A stretch of 64,000 nucleotides of DNA, taken from the NCBI GenBank assembly GCA_036924085.1, contig JAVGWX010000013.1, positions 68,331,859-68,395,858 of the forward strand, written 5' to 3'. Of this stretch, positions 21,009 to 31,639 are shown piece by piece. Every line of letters begins with the position of its first letter. Position 1 is the first letter of the stretch. The DNA is from Ariolimax columbianus. Lineage: Eukaryota; Mollusca; Gastropoda; Stylommatophora; Arionidae. A program made the translations under genes and the position numbers. Under the pieces are notes generated by a model. The model was not told the DNA's origin. It searched no databases and worked only from the letters and a program-made list of their open reading frames with translations.

Positions 21009-21113
21009 GACGGTTGGTATGTGCTGTTTACATCAGAAATGACGTCATCATGCGCATCATACGTAAGTTCACTTGTTGCAGTTAGGTCCGGTTTCATTTG
21101 AACACGCCTCGTA

Positions 21114-21389
21114 TTATTTTCCGCCGTTAATGGCTTATTGATTTATACAACCTGTGCACGGGATCTACGAATTTGTCTCTCAAATCAAAATTGATGCCAC
21201 ATACAACTTCTTTCATTGATGTATGCTAGACAGGTCTGTTGCAGATGTTTTGCTGTCATGGCTCACTGCCAGATGGACTCATATCCGAAATGTAAATCTT
21301 GAACCTACAGTACAGGTGTACGCCATTATGTTGTACAGTGCGCGTAATTACTTACTTCCCCTGTCCTAGGAGCTACGTCACACATCACT
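21114..21389. other. no recognisable feature
   Basis: Nothing identifiable. Confidence 0.3.
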
Positions 21390-21650
21390 CTTCCAGCATT
21401 CAGCCACGGGGACTGACCTGTCCTTGGTACTTAGCAGGTCATCCATGCTACAAGTCTCCGGGAGGTTTGGGCAGATCATCAGATGGTCCTGGTCTTGTGT
21501 TACTCCACATTCGTATGTTTCTTCATCTATGTATCCCCATCTTTTCAGGTTTTTTCCTGCATCGAAGTCTATTTAGTGACTTCCATATTCCGTAGGGTAG
21601 GAGATGTCCAGGCGCAGGTTCCTTCCGTAACTCGATCAAGGTGACCTGTA
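21390..21650 (-). pseudogene. LINE C-terminal remnant (CDCG/HLxxCP family)
   Basis: The minus strand reads DAGKNLKRWGYIDEETYECG, VTQDQDHLMICPNLPETC, then VAECWKSD. It is the same block as 4291-4690 (KRWGYTYDD..CDCGAIQDPDHLMTCPN), diverged, and truncated on the 5' side. Confidence 0.75.
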
Positions 21651-22080
21651 TCAGCTGTTTCCAAATTGTCGATGCATCATTTGCCTTGACTAGTCTGTAG
21701 GGGCTGTGTTGACTCTAAGAAACTGTGTCTTGACTTTAGTCTTGGGCACTGCTCCTGATGTCCGAACATAGAGTGTCTTGTGTCATTTACCTGTTTCTCT
21801 CTTTCTATCTGACGCGACAGTTCTTCGTTTCTCAGGTAGCGCTATGCCGATAATGGAGTATAGTTTTTCAGTTGGTGTAGGTTTTAGGCATCCAATAACT
21901 ATACGACCTGTCTCATTTATTGCTGTATCTATATGTATGACATGTGCAGAGTTCTTTCACGTAATATATGGATACTCACTTGATCACACCTTGAAAATTG
22001 CTGACACGCATTTTTTTCAAATACGAAAGAATCAGAAACTAGTGTGGGATACTTACAAATATAGTTGACAGTTTTGAAAC
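21651..22080. other. no recognisable feature
   Basis: A plus frame at 21778-22068 has no recognisable domain. Confidence 0.35.
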
Positions 22081-22084
22081 GTGC

Positions 22085-22285
22085 CATTATGTGGCAGCAA
22101 CATCCAGAGTTCCGATTTCTGTAAATTTCAGTCTACTAGGTGTAACATGCACGTGTGCTGCTTAGATACAAAAGGGCGTCGGTGTTCACAGAATGTGCAA
22201 TCAAATAATAATGTGTTGTGTGTTTTGGGGGGTAAAAGGACTTTCTGCAAATGGTATTCACAGAGTAATGCTTCCTGCTTGTAGT
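22085..22285 (-). pseudogene. repeated unknown ORF fragment (partner of 52359-52727)
   Basis: The minus strand reads EYHLQKVLLPPKTHNTLLFD followed by CTFC. This aligns by eye with YKYRLQKVLLPKKKHKTARY in the 123-codon frame at 52359-52727. Two diverged copies imply a dispersed element whose family I do not recognise. A stop codon interrupts this copy. Confidence 0.5.
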
Positions 22286-22529
22286 GAGAAGTAGCTTAGA
22301 TTTTCTTAAGGACGCTCAAACTTGCTGGGCGGCATGTTCAGAATGCAACAGAAGCGTCTGTGAGGCGGAAGGGCGAGATAATATCCAGTTGACAGGCGAT
22401 TAACAATAAGCTGGAGTAACTATAATAGGCTGTTCGCATGGTTTAGCATGTATCGTAATTCATGATTACACCTTCGGCAGGTGACGTTTTGCAGATGTCG
22501 AAGAGGTTGGACGGGAAGTGCAAATGTTG
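22286..22529. other. no recognisable feature
   Basis: Nothing identifiable. Confidence 0.3.
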
Positions 22530-22905
22530 CTGAGACGGAAGACAGAGATGTGGCTGAGACGACAGACAGAGATATTGCTCAGACGACAGACATAGATGTG
22601 GCTGAGACGACAGACAGAGATGTGGCTGAGACGACAGACAGAGATGTGGCTGAGACGACAGACAGAGATGTCGCTGAGACGGCAGACAGAGATGTGGCTG
22701 AGACGACAGACAGAGATGTGGCTGAGACGGCAGACAGAGATGTGGCTGAGACGACAGACAGAGATGTGGCTGAGACGGCAGACAGAGATGTGGCTGAGAC
22801 GACAGACAGAGATGTGGCTGAGACGACAGTCAGAGATGTGGCTGAGACGGCAGACAGAGATGTGGCTGAGACGGCAGACAGAGATGTGGCTGAGACGACA
22901 GACCA
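22530..22905. repeat. 24-bp minisatellite, about 15 copies
   Basis: GATGTGGCTGAGACGACAGA plus CAGA repeats every 24 bp. Unit length divisible by three and free of stops gives four long frames on both strands (DVAETTDR; SVCRLSHI). No flanking exon structure supports a gene. Confidence 0.97.
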
Positions 22906-23270
22906 AAGAAGTGTATGTCTTCGACCTAAGTTTTCAAAATAATATAAAAATATTGAAACAAATCTTATAAAATAAATTTTTTTAAACAAATTATGCAGCC
23001 TAAATTGAAACCAACCAATGGTTCGACATTTTTTGGACTCGTTGATGTTTTAAGAATTATGGATATCCATATGACTTCATGCTGAGGGTCGAGTAGTACT
23101 AGGCCTGATGAACAAACGGCGAGAATTATGTTATTTAAAATATTATTTATTTAAGTTGTGCCCTTTCCCTCCTGGTGCCAAAAGCACGTGTTTATTTTTC
23201 TCGAAGGTTAAGCCAGTCATATCCGCAGATCAATATCCGTTAGCGTGATTAGCATGTTGGAAATTATATA
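22906..23270. other. no recognisable feature
   Basis: AT-rich; nothing identifiable. Confidence 0.35.
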
Positions 23271-23400
<130 letters not shown>

Positions 23401-23639
23401 TTGTTTTTTTTAATTTAAAAAAAAAATTATATATATTAAGGTGATTCATATGAAAACCATTAAAAGTTGGATAGAAATGAGAAAAACCATGTCTTTGTAA
23501 TGTAACTTGGTAATATGATTATTAAGAATCAAGGACGATTACAAAAACTTCCAGACAAAGAATCGAATCGTTTGAGTCAAAATGGTACAGAACGATCCTC
23601 AGTATACCCTGGACAGAGAAAATGACAAATAAGACATTC

Positions 23640-23925
23640 GGCAAGAGTTGAGCATAGAGGAGAACTGGATAATAATTCCACTTTGGTCAGAAAAGTAAAA
23701 TACTTTGGTCACATCAAGAGACACAACGGTCTTGAGAGGACGGTGATGGAAGGTATGGTGCCAGGCAAAAGAGGAAGGGGTAGACCAAGAAGTCGATGGC
23801 ACAAAGATATACAGGATTGCCTCGGTATGACTATGGCGGAGGCTGGAGTTTTTGGAAAAGGAACGAGTTTCTGATGTTATGGGAGCGACGTTCTATAAAG
23901 GACATGCTACATCATGATGAAGAAT
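23640..23925 (+). pseudogene. LINE 3' end (KRGRGRPRSRW family)
   Basis: Reads ELDNNSTLVRKVKYFGHIKR, HNGLERTVMEGMVPGKRG, RGRPRSRWHKDIQDCLGM, then a stop and 3' UTR ending CATGCTACATCATGATG. Matches 16295-16510 (minus) and, upstream, 9404-9740 (minus). Truncated 5' of the FGHI motif. Confidence 0.8.
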
Positions 23926-23939
23926 GTTTAGAATGTCCT

Positions 23940-24770
23940 GCACATGCCATCATGATGTAGACGTCATAATTGCAGTTACAAAATGGCCGTCCTACGACTG
24001 ACATGCACCAAAGACGAACAGCGTTCTTTTATCCATTTTGTTTAGCAGCAAAGCGAATAAAGAGGATAAAGAGAATAAACCTATAGAAATTCAATGACAA
24101 ATGAAGGTGATAAAAAAAAAAAGTTAAAGTGAAGATCCCGTCACGCCATACGGCGAATAAGAAACATGGTCCATATATTTAGGCCAATATTATTTTGTAA
24201 CCAACGGCACTTAGTGAAAGATGTTATCAGCATCAGGCCGATCGCTTTTGCTTCTGGACTGAACTGGTACCTATTTAAAGGCAGGGTCGACCCGAAAACC
24301 ATTGCGGTCTAAAAAACCATTACTGCCTCAACTGGGAAATGAACCTAGGACCACTCATATGCGAAGCCAGTCAACTAAACACTGCGCTACGCGGCTTCCT
24401 ATTGAAAGTGATGCATGTCTTTTACTCCAGCAAGTGTATGAGTGGAGTTGGATGTTCTCAAATGGCGTGAGTTCTGTGACAGAATGTTCACGACCAGGTC
24501 AGACACACAAAGTAATTACCACAGAGTCTATTGGAGACGTTGACCACCTTGTAAAGGAAAATCGTCGATTGACTGTGAGTAAAATGCATGCATCACCTTA
24601 CTGGACCGTCATTCGCCGATGAAATTCTATTGGTTCACCCCTTCAATGCTAGAAGAACGGATAACAGAACGACGAACCTCTTTGGTGCATATCAATAGTA
24701 GGGCGGCCATCTTTTAACTGCAATTATGACGTGATGTGGTTCCTCTGCACTGTCATGGCACGCACGGACA
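23940..24770 (+). mobile_element. mariner-like element 2, inverted ends, SINE inside
   Basis: The left end (about 23945-24040: GACGTCATAATTGCAGTTAC, AAATGGCCGTC, ATGCACCAAAGA) recurs inverted at about 24645-24770 (TCTTTGGTGCATATC, GGCGGCCATC, ACTGCAATTATGACGT). The interior reads LTCTKDEQRSFIHFV, then after an inserted SINE-D, QVYEWSWMFSNGVSSVTECS, RPGQTHKVITTESIGDVDHL, VKENRRLTVSKM, which is the second DNA-binding region of a mariner transposase. The catalytic domain is missing. The inverted right end again contains the transposase start. Confidence 0.75.
24110..24400 (-). mobile_element. SINE-D, tRNA-derived, inside mariner 2
   Basis: On the minus strand, near 24395, an A-box-like TAGCGCAGTGTTTAGTTGAC and B-box GGTTCATTTCCC open the element. 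The body runs leftwards through TTTTGTAACCAACGGCACTT (plus sense) to an A/T-rich end at 24110. A partial copy lies at 12832-12920. It interrupts the mariner transposase between SFIHFV and VYEWSW. Confidence 0.7.
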
Positions 24771-25086
24771 CTCTTGACATTCTTAGCAACCATATTAACA
24801 AGTTACAATGCAAAGACAAGATCTTCTATAATTTCTATCCTACTTTTAAGGTTTTCATTTGAAGTCTCATCGTATATGTGTATATACAAGGGGCTTGTCA
24901 TAAGTCTTTACCCTGACCATGAAGGAGTAGAAGAAGAAAGTTTAAATTTGACACATTTGTAGCTCATTTAATTTATAATAGACTTGAAAAATATGAATTT
25001 CCTTCCTCGATGGGTTTATCAGGTATGGTGCATGACGCAACACACCTTATTGACCGGATCTGCTACTCTAACGGTTTGTCAGAACA

Positions 25087-25935
25087 ATGGAGAAATCAGA
25101 GGCCAGAACTGTGATACAATTCTTGATGTTGCAGGGAAAAACACCTACAGAAATACACGTGGAGATGGAACCAGTGTTTGAGGAATTCTGTCCTTCGTGT
25201 GCTTTTGTAAAAAACTGGTGTAGGCAGTTTAAGTGTGGCCGTTCCCATGTTGCTGATCTTCCAAGATCAGGAAGACGATCCCCAGAGTGCAGCGATGAAA
25301 TTGCCGAAAGAGTGAAGAAAATCATTGACCAGGATTGGAAAATGACAATTACAGAGATATCTAGGTCAGCAAAACTGAATGAAAGTACAGTTTTTAGAAT
25401 TTTACAAAACAGACTGAACATGAGAAAAGTGTGTGGCCGCTGGGTCCCGCGTCTGCTGACATGTGAAACGTGTGTGCTCGCTGGGTCCCGCGTCTGCTGA
25501 CATGAGAAAAGTGTATGCTCGCTGGGTCCCGCGTCTGCTGACATGTGAACAGTTTGTGCCTGCTGGGTCCCGCGTCTGCTGACATGAGAAAAGTGTATGC
25601 TCGCTGGGTCCCGCGTCTGCTGACATGTGAACAGAAACAAATGAGGGTAGATTGCTGTGGCCAGTTACTCAAAATGAGTCAGTCGAAAAACATGTTGCTG
25701 ACCATGGGGACAGTAGATGAGACTTGTTTTCACCATTATGACCCAGATTTTTTTCTTTTCCTGAAACTTAAAAAAACATCTGAAAGGAAATCCTTTTGCC
25801 AGTGACGAAGATGTCATACTGGCTTGTCATAACTGGTTTAGTTCGAAAAACAGGCTACTTTATTCTGAAGGTCTTTTCAAGGTCACGCGGAGATGGCAGA
25901 AATGTATAAATTCAGGTGGTGGCTACATTGAGAAT
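25087..25935 (+). pseudogene. mariner transposase, catalytic core deleted
   Basis: Starts MEKSEARTVIQFLMLQGKTP, TEIHVEMEPVFEEFCPSCAF, VKNWCRQFKCGRSHVADLPR, SGRRSPECSDEIAERVKKII, ending the DNA-binding half with STVFRILQNRLNMRKVC. After a 41-bp array it resumes EQKQMRVDCCGQLLKM and TMGTVDETCFHHYDPD, holding the first catalytic D ('TxDETxxHHYDP'). It then jumps to FFLFLKLKK, SDEDVILACHNWF and TRRWQKCINSGGGYIENE, the C-terminus. The segment with the second and third catalytic D is gone, so the protein would be inactive even without the frameshifts. Confidence 0.88.
25425..25635 (+). repeat. 41-bp minisatellite, 5 copies, inside mariner
   Basis: GCTGGGTCCCGCGTCTGCTG recurs at 41-bp spacing. The unit encodes the mariner segment MRKVCARWVPRLLT once in the correct frame, and each copy shifts the frame. 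It was amplified from the transposase coding sequence. Confidence 0.97.
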
Positions 25936-26016
25936 GAATAAGCCCTGTGCCAAATTTCAACTTTCTCCTCCTACTCCTTCATGGTCAGGGTAAATACTTA
26001 TGAGAAGCATCTTGTA

Positions 26017-26806
26017 TTAGTTAGTCATGTGGTTTGCATGTGCGTCTCTGTGTGTATGCGCTGCTCTAAAACATATTTAGCCCTGCTCCGTCATGTTAAG
26101 TGTTCGCACAACAGTAATTTTCAGTTTCGGTATCTTAGACCTACATTAGATTTGGCGCTCCACACTTCTTCTGTACTTAAACGATTCACGAATCACAGAG
26201 GAGTGTCCTATGTAACACTTGACGTATCGTTATTCTCACTGAGAGTAGCGGCCCTTTCGGATATGACCTTCCGGGTCACTTTGAAGGTGTTAATTGACTT
26301 AATTGGTGTTTCAGAAATGTTAAGTACTGATTTGGTGGTACAGATGTGAGAATCGATTTGATGGAGACATTTCCGGGGAACTGAAAATAAGCTGACATCC
26401 TCTCTTCGTTGGCATCCCTTATTAGCATATTCGATAGGAAAAGGAGTGAAGTTTTGAAGTTTGGCCTAACCCATTTGTTGGATCATAACACATACTTAAC
26501 GACCGATTCAAAATTATGATTAAAATCGATCCATCTATTACAAGGTCCTCGCCGGTGCTACGGAGTTCGTGCATTGTGCTGGGATTCTAAAAACATAATA
26601 TGGAGAATAACAGAGGACTTATTGGTTAAACCGTGTGCTGGGACATTGAGTCTTCTACTAAACTAAAACTCGAACTCAAACAAACTACACCTACTGCAGA
26701 CATGAACGAGGGTCGTGCAAAGTGGTGAACACGAGTGGAAGGGGACATTAGTGTGTACAACCATTGAGCTACAGGTACAGTTTAGTATCTACATCCTTCT
26801 CGATTA

Positions 26807-26812
<6 letters not shown>
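26017..26812. other. no recognisable feature
   Basis: A 122-codon plus frame (25981-26349) begins in the mariner end and shows no domain. Nothing else identifiable. Confidence 0.35.

Positions 26813-26862
<50 letters not shown>
26813..26862. repeat. GA dinucleotide microsatellite
   Basis: About 25 uninterrupted GA units. Confidence 0.97.
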
Positions 26863-26865
<3 letters not shown>

Positions 26866-27129
26866 TTCTGGGCGTGCTCGGAGTTCAGGTAAGTCGATTC
26901 TAATGTTTATGTTTCTAAGAATCGACGTTACTGCACTCCGGGCAAACCCATAAGTGTTCAGTCTATCCCTCATAGACTCCGTCCTCGCATACGCCATACT
27001 CCGCTCGAACCTCGCCAAAAGAAGAAAAGAACAAACAAAGTCTCGGAGAAGTTTGGAATGAAACACGAATTATTGAACACAATTAGAGCAAGGCAACAAT
27101 AGCGGAGAATGTTCAACATCGAAGAAAGA
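26863..27129. other. no recognisable feature
   Basis: Nothing identifiable. Confidence 0.3.
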
Positions 27130-27500
27130 CACTCAGAGGAATCCTAATGGCGAAGAAAGACACTAAAAGGTCGGTTAGCTGAAAATAAAGACATTAAATG
27201 GTAGGTTAGCTGTAAAGATAGACACTAAATGGAATATTAGCAGCGAAGAAAGACACCAAGAGTAGGTTGACAGTGAAGAAAGACACCTAGAGTAGGTTGA
27301 CAGTGAAGAAAGGCACCAAGGGCAATATTAGCAACGAAGAAAGGCACTAAGGGGAACGTTAATACAGAAGAAAGGCACTAAGGGGAACGTTAATACCGAA
27401 GAAAGGCACTAAGGGGAACGTTAATACCGAAGAAAGGCACTAAGGGGAACGTTAATACCGAAGAAAGGCACTAAGGGGAACGTTAATACCGAAGAAAGAC
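27130..27500. repeat. 31-bp minisatellite with diverged left half
   Basis: The right half holds five near-identical units GAAAGGCACTAAGGGGAACG plus 11 nt (31 bp). Leftwards the units become irregular (GAAGAAAGACACTAAAAGG types). Confidence 0.9.
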
Positions 27501-28014
27501 ACTGACCAATGTATCTCAATGAAATCTTAGAGCAAGCCCAATTAAAGCATTGAACCTTTATCTATCTGTAGCGGCTATGCCTATCGCGGGACGTACTATA
27601 CTTTCCTCTCGTCAGGAATAAAGCGCGTCGCTTCACACAGTGTTAAGACCGTGACAAGCTAAAGCGATTGTCAACTTCCCATAGACAGACCGTCTTGTTA
27701 ATCATATGTCTTCATTCATGCGATGGATAGTGCTGACACGGACTAAGTGCTCCAGTGGGTGTGTCAGTTAGGATAATGTGACGCTCTTGCTCAATAAACA
27801 GAAACGCTATGTTTGGCTGGCTGTTTTATTATTAGCTTTTACATTTCGATTGTGACAGGAAAAAAAAGTACGTGGGAATTTTGATGTGCGGGAGATACGC
27901 ACCTGTGGAGGTTACATTGTGATGCTTTCAGCTAGCTTCCTTAACATGCGTTCAATCCTTCGCCAGCGTATTCTCTTTATCGCAAATTCAACTGTTGTCT
28001 GATTTTTTTTCAAA
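27501..28014. other. no recognisable feature
   Basis: Nothing identifiable. Confidence 0.35.
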
Positions 28015-28440
28015 TGGTTCCATATTAGTGATTTGATCGTTTTATTGTATGGAGTAGAAACCAACGCAGGGGTGTTGGAGAGAACAGGCAATGTCATAAT
28101 ATTTTCCATGCTTAGTCTTCGAAACCCCCGATGGCTGGGACACACTCGGAGCATCTAATCTATTCTTAAATGCATAAATTGTCCCTGCCTTCTCTACTTC
28201 CTGTGGCATTTCATTCCAAGCAGCTTTCACATGAGATGCCTACGCAGATTTCTGAAAGATGGGTGGCGTGAGAAAATCACCAACGCTGGGGTGTTGAGAA
28301 AACACTGCCTCATTATTTTATATGCTGTCTTCGAAGGCTCCAATGGCTGGGTCACACTCGGTGGATGGAGGGTGGCAGAAAATCAAAATATCTTCTCTAT
28401 AGAGAAGAAAGCAGCAAAGATGGCGCAGTAGCTGTCTGCG
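28015..28440 (+). pseudogene. LINE tail fragments interrupted by a CR1 tail
   Basis: Plus-strand peptides TNAGVLERTGNVIIFSMLSL with RNPRWLGHTRS (28055-28150) and MRCLRRFLKDGWREKITNAG with VLRKHC (28231-28310) both match the 'xRxLRxxLxIxWxxxIxNxxVLxxxxLxxxxxxLxxxxLRWxGHVxR' block, so two related pieces lie next to each other. Between them (28151-28230, minus) sits CR1-like WNEMPQEVEKAGTIYAFKNR. Confidence 0.6.
28150..28232 (-). pseudogene. CR1-like LINE 3' tail
   Basis: Minus strand KAAWNEMPQEVEKAGTIYAF then KNRLDA. The same block is in the longer copy at 45180-45665 (NALPQEVVEAGTINGFKNRL). Confidence 0.7.
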
Positions 28441-29179
28441 AGTCTACATTGCTCTGCTGATTTAGTTCATTACGGATGCCTCCAGATCGTGGATTTGCTG
28501 GAAATTACCTTTAGTCGACGACTTACACTTGTGTTCACGGAAACGTGTTGTTGTTTTCTATATGGACTGGTTAATTCGTTCGTTTTGTGTGTTTTATTCC
28601 GTCCGATTATCCCGGCATGGACATCGGCTATATGAATAGCACTACACTTAAACATGTGTCATATTTCACGGTCTAGTTCACCCGGCTGAACTTCACGAGA
28701 TTGGTACCTTTCGCCCTAGCTGAAGACAGTGTCAGTTTTGTTGTATGAAATTTAGACAACTATAATGAACCGCCACATGGAGAGAGACGGGCTCCATCAG
28801 GTGTGTAGCGGCCCAAGACACCGTTGTTGTATGACTGGAGCTGGTACTACAAACTGCAATAATGGTACCTCAACGAGCTTCTAGGTTATAGGACTGATGG
28901 TGATGATGATGGAGAATTATAGTTAAAGAAAAGGTCTCGGGGCTGGCCACTACTTCAGTACAAGGATGTATACAAGGGGGATATAAATGATGTAGGCATT
29001 GATTTGGAATAATGGGAACAGGACACCATGGATAATGTTACGTGGAGGGGAATAATCAAGTATGTAATACAGACACAGGACATACATTGCGGATAGGCCA
29101 ACGACTCAGCGTTTGAGAAGGCACACCACACCATGGGATGACGCAAACGGTCCTGACCTTCCTTGTACACACTGTGGAA
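28441..29179. other. no recognisable feature
   Basis: Nothing identifiable. Confidence 0.35.
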
Positions 29180-29545
29180 TACGCTTCTCTGTCCGTATTG
29201 GTCTTACGATCCCCATTCGTTATTGTCATGGACTGTAGTTACGTCCCCTTTTTCTGACAGCATCGTCATTGTCATGGACTGTAGTTACGTCCTCTTTTTC
29301 TGATAGCATCGTAATTATCATGGACTGTAGTTACGTCCCCTTTTTCTGACAGCATCGTCATTGTCATGGACTGTAGTTACGTCCTCTTTTTCTGACAGCA
29401 TCGTAATTATCATGGACTGTAGTTACGTCCCCTTTTTCTGACAGCATCGTCATTGTCATGGACTGTAGTTACGTCCCCTTTTTCTGACAGCATCGTCATT
29501 GTCATGGACTGTAGTTACGTCCCCGTTTTCTGACAGCACAACATT
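29180..29545. repeat. 46-bp minisatellite, about 7 copies
   Basis: GTCATGGACTGTAGTTACGT recurs every 46 bp, with a TCCCCTTTTTCTGACAGCAT spacer that varies slightly. Confidence 0.95.
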
Positions 29546-30449
29546 CTATCGTCTGACAATACTGAAGGAGTCAATGAAGCAGAGAGAATAGACTGAATAT
29601 AGATACGTTTGTTGAAATTGTAACTTCTATATGTGACTGCTTCTGACAGTATTTACTGTGTTGTTTATTGGTTTTGATGACCATTATTAACGATAAGAAA
29701 CATGCCAGGAAAAACTGTCTTTGTCTCACTTTGTCTTTGTTTTCCACAATGAATATCGCATCTGTACGAAGTGCATCTGCTTCAACTCTGAAGTTGTTTT
29801 AAATTGTCCGGGAGCCACTGAGATATGGATTTCCTGTCAATTTTGTTTATGTTTTATAAAAGCAAAATAAGAGAAAAGGTAACGGCTGTACAAATTAATA
29901 TCCAAATAATTGATTAATTTAATGTATGAATGAACATATACGGAGAAGCAGTGGCATATTAGCAACGTTTATTACTACAAATAATGGACGCTATGAGGCG
30001 ATATATTTTTTCTGCGAATTTCGATTAACGTTTGTCATTTTTAGTTCGTTTTATTGATTTTGTTATTCATTTCTGTGTCAAAGATTGGAAGGTACAAAAA
30101 GGATAATGTTTAACTGAATGAATATTGGAGACACAGCTTTCCTATTTTCAGCACGTCTGTGTATCTGCTGTAGTAGATGTATTTGGGTTAATCGTAATTA
30201 AAGAGCTGATTGGAGAAATCGACGGGCGACTCTTTGAGCACGTGTGTGGATATAATGTTTTGAGTCCGTGACACCGATATATAGGTGTGTGTGTGTATGT
30301 GTGTGTGTGTGTATGTATATATGTATGTGTAAATACCCCATTTCCCGAACAACCCGTTTGCCGGTGTGACAGGTGGACCATTATCTTGTAGCGTAATTTT
30401 GACTGCAATTTGGATGTTGGCCATCTTATTGTGACGTCTACACAGTACA
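29546..30449. other. no recognisable feature except a GT microsatellite
   Basis: A (GT)n/(GTAT)n run lies at 30283-30335. The remainder is AT-rich with no domain or repeat recognised. Confidence 0.45.
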
Positions 30450-30451
30450 CA

Positions 30452-30480
30452 CATTTCCGGAAATAACAAATATGGCGGCG
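30452..30480 (+). promoter_or_regulatory. possible TATA-less promoter: ETS-like and YY1-like sites
   Basis: CATTTCCGGAAATAAC has an ETS-type CCGGAA core about 15 nt before ATGGCGGCGG, which resembles the YY1 site that often overlaps the ATG of animal housekeeping genes. This spacing is known from promoters of mitochondrial and ribosomal-type genes. Here it is only pattern recognition; no transcript start is shown. Confidence 0.4.
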
Positions 30481-30753
30481 GGACTATGGAAGCATGCTCT
30501 CGGGAAAATTTTTGTGATGAAAAAGGGTTTTGGAAAGTCACAAAATATTCATTTTAAAAGGCCAACAGCAGAAAAAGTCGTTGAAAGCAATTTCAAGTAT
30601 TTTGAGGCTGATAAATTGAATTTAGATGGTGATTATTCCGAAAAGGATAAATTGTTATTTGAACAACAACACCTGGGGGAGTTGGATTTTCCTTCGTTTA
30701 TTGTTAAGAATCAAGCTAGATCAGTTCCTCGGAGGATCAGACTACGGTCCTGA
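30472..30753 (+). CDS. candidate host gene, first exon, unknown product
   Basis: The frame opens MAAGLWKHALGKIFVMKKGF, GKSQNIHFKRPTAEKVVESN, FKYFEADKLNLDGDYSEKD, with LLFEQQHLGELDFPSFIVK, then RSVPRRIRLRS and a stop at 30751. Composition is protein-like and unlike the surrounding repeats: few Cys, mixed Lys/Asp/Glu, and a basic, weakly amphipathic N-terminus that could be a mitochondrial targeting sequence. I do not recognise the family. The last codons may be intron read-through: GTTAAG at about 30702 or GTGCGC at about 30763 could serve as weak donor sites. No second exon is visible in the window. It could also be a single-exon pseudogene. Confidence 0.4.
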   Translation: MAAGLWKHALGKIFVMKKGFGKSQNIHFKRPTAEKVVESNFKYFEADKLNLDGDYSEKDKLLFEQQHLGELDFPSFIVKNQARSVPRRIRLRS

Positions 30754-31224
30754 AAAGAGATTGGTGCGCAATTGGGGGTTATGTTCTCCGCCATTTGGCT
30801 TCTTTGGTAGTTCACCATTTAGCTCTCTATGGTAGTTCAGCGTTTTGCCCTCTAAAGTAGGTCATCATTTAAGCCTCTATTGTTCTTCCCTAAGAGGTTC
30901 TAATGTTGTATTGTTCTATTGTTGCTCGAAGCTTCTCGAGCTGAATGTAGTCACCTCTCGTCAAGGTTTTATTTGGTAGCCAGTTACAGTGACTCTTCTT
31001 ACTTCCAAGGTCAAACGTGCGAAAGTGAACCTCGCTGTAGTGCAATTAAAGGTTCCTCAGTAATCACACCACTTTAGAGATTACAATGCCGATCCGCACC
31101 TCGTTGGTCGGACTGGTGACACAGCCTGCTTCCATGGGCTCCGACGAAGACGTGGGAAGATGGATTGATCAGTATCCTTAGAACGGTTACTCTCCGCTCT
31201 CACGGCGTTGTCCTAAGTAAGCCT
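30754..31224. other. mostly unrecognised, with a SINE-B-like stretch
   Basis: At about 31090-31140 GATCCGCACCTCGTTGGTCG, then CACAGCCTGCTTCCATGG resembles the SINE-B body (CTCGTTAGCCAG, AGCCTGTTTCCAGG). Otherwise nothing identifiable. Confidence 0.35.
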
Positions 31225-31445
31225 CTCTGTCAACTCCCGTCACAAGGTTCAAGTAAGGTCATCCCGTAACCAGGTAGGTTGTTGTGGAACACATGACGAC
31301 ACCCCCACAATCCAACGCCACCCCTCCCTCTGTCGACTCCCGTCACAAGGGTCAAGTCAGGTCACCCGTAACTGGTGTGAGGTCGTTGGGGCACACTTAA
31401 ATATACCCCACAACCTTACGTCCCCCTCCCCCCTCTCTGTCAAGG
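31225..31445. repeat. two-copy tandem repeat, about 110 bp each
   Basis: CTGTCAACTCCCGTCACAAG at about 31228 and CTGTCGACTCCCGTCACAAG at about 31331 each begin a unit that runs through a GGTCA..CCGTAAC and CACAC block to a C-rich end. A diverged third copy is at 46740-46830 (CCCGTAATCGGTGATGTCGT), so the unit is dispersed. Confidence 0.7.
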
Positions 31446-31509
31446 GCCGCTTGCCTGTGCCTCCTCTGGTTGGAGAGTTGTACATTTTTTATGTTGTCTT
31501 CCCATTCTT

Positions 31510-31545
31510 TTTTTTTGGGGGGGGGGGGGGGTGGGGGGGGACAGC
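31510..31545. repeat. poly-G tract
   Basis: About 30 G with one or two T. Such runs are prone to G-quadruplex formation and assembly error. Similar runs occur at 34327-34355 and 55893-55922. Confidence 0.9.
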
Positions 31546-31639
31546 TTCTTCGTCGTCCGCTTTCCATGCAGGATCGTATTTACAAAACCGTTTATCTCAA
31601 TATCTGGCCGCACTAAACGAGTTTTCGTCTTTTAACGTG

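Larger units (their letters stand above)
19767..21111. mobile_element. fold-back mariner-like element
   Basis: Both ends carry the same sequence in opposite orientation: CGTGTTGAAATGAAACCAGA at about 19773 and its diverged reverse complement ending at 21111, each next to TA (19765-19766 and 21112-21113). Each end is followed inward by CGCATGATGACGTCA and, on the left arm, by a transposase start. The inverted match continues for about 75 codons of transposase on both arms, which meet near 20100. A SINE-C insertion (20410-21008) splits the right arm. The central and catalytic parts of the transposase are absent. Confidence 0.8.
24887..26014 (+). mobile_element. mariner 3 with intact terminal inverted repeats
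   Basis: The left end CAAGGGGCTTGTCATAAGTC at 24887 and the reverse complement of the right end (CAAGATGCTTCTCATAAGTA, ending at 26014) align over about 70 bp, including TTTACCCTGACCATGAAGGA on both. TA dinucleotides flank both ends (24885-24886 and 26015-26016), the normal mariner/Tc1 target duplication. At 1128 bp it is somewhat shorter than a typical autonomous mariner (about 1.3 kb) despite an internal repeat gain, because the catalytic core is deleted. Confidence 0.92.

Noticed and set aside
22466..22989. Four overlapping 124-153-codon frames
   Set aside because: A 24-bp repeat open on both strands; no independent support.
25981..26349. 122-codon frame MVRVNTYEKH...
   Set aside because: Starts inside the mariner terminal repeat; no domain; probably chance.
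26782..27066. 94-codon minus frame across the GA repeat
   Set aside because: Ser-Leu run from (GA)n; the rest has no recognisable content.
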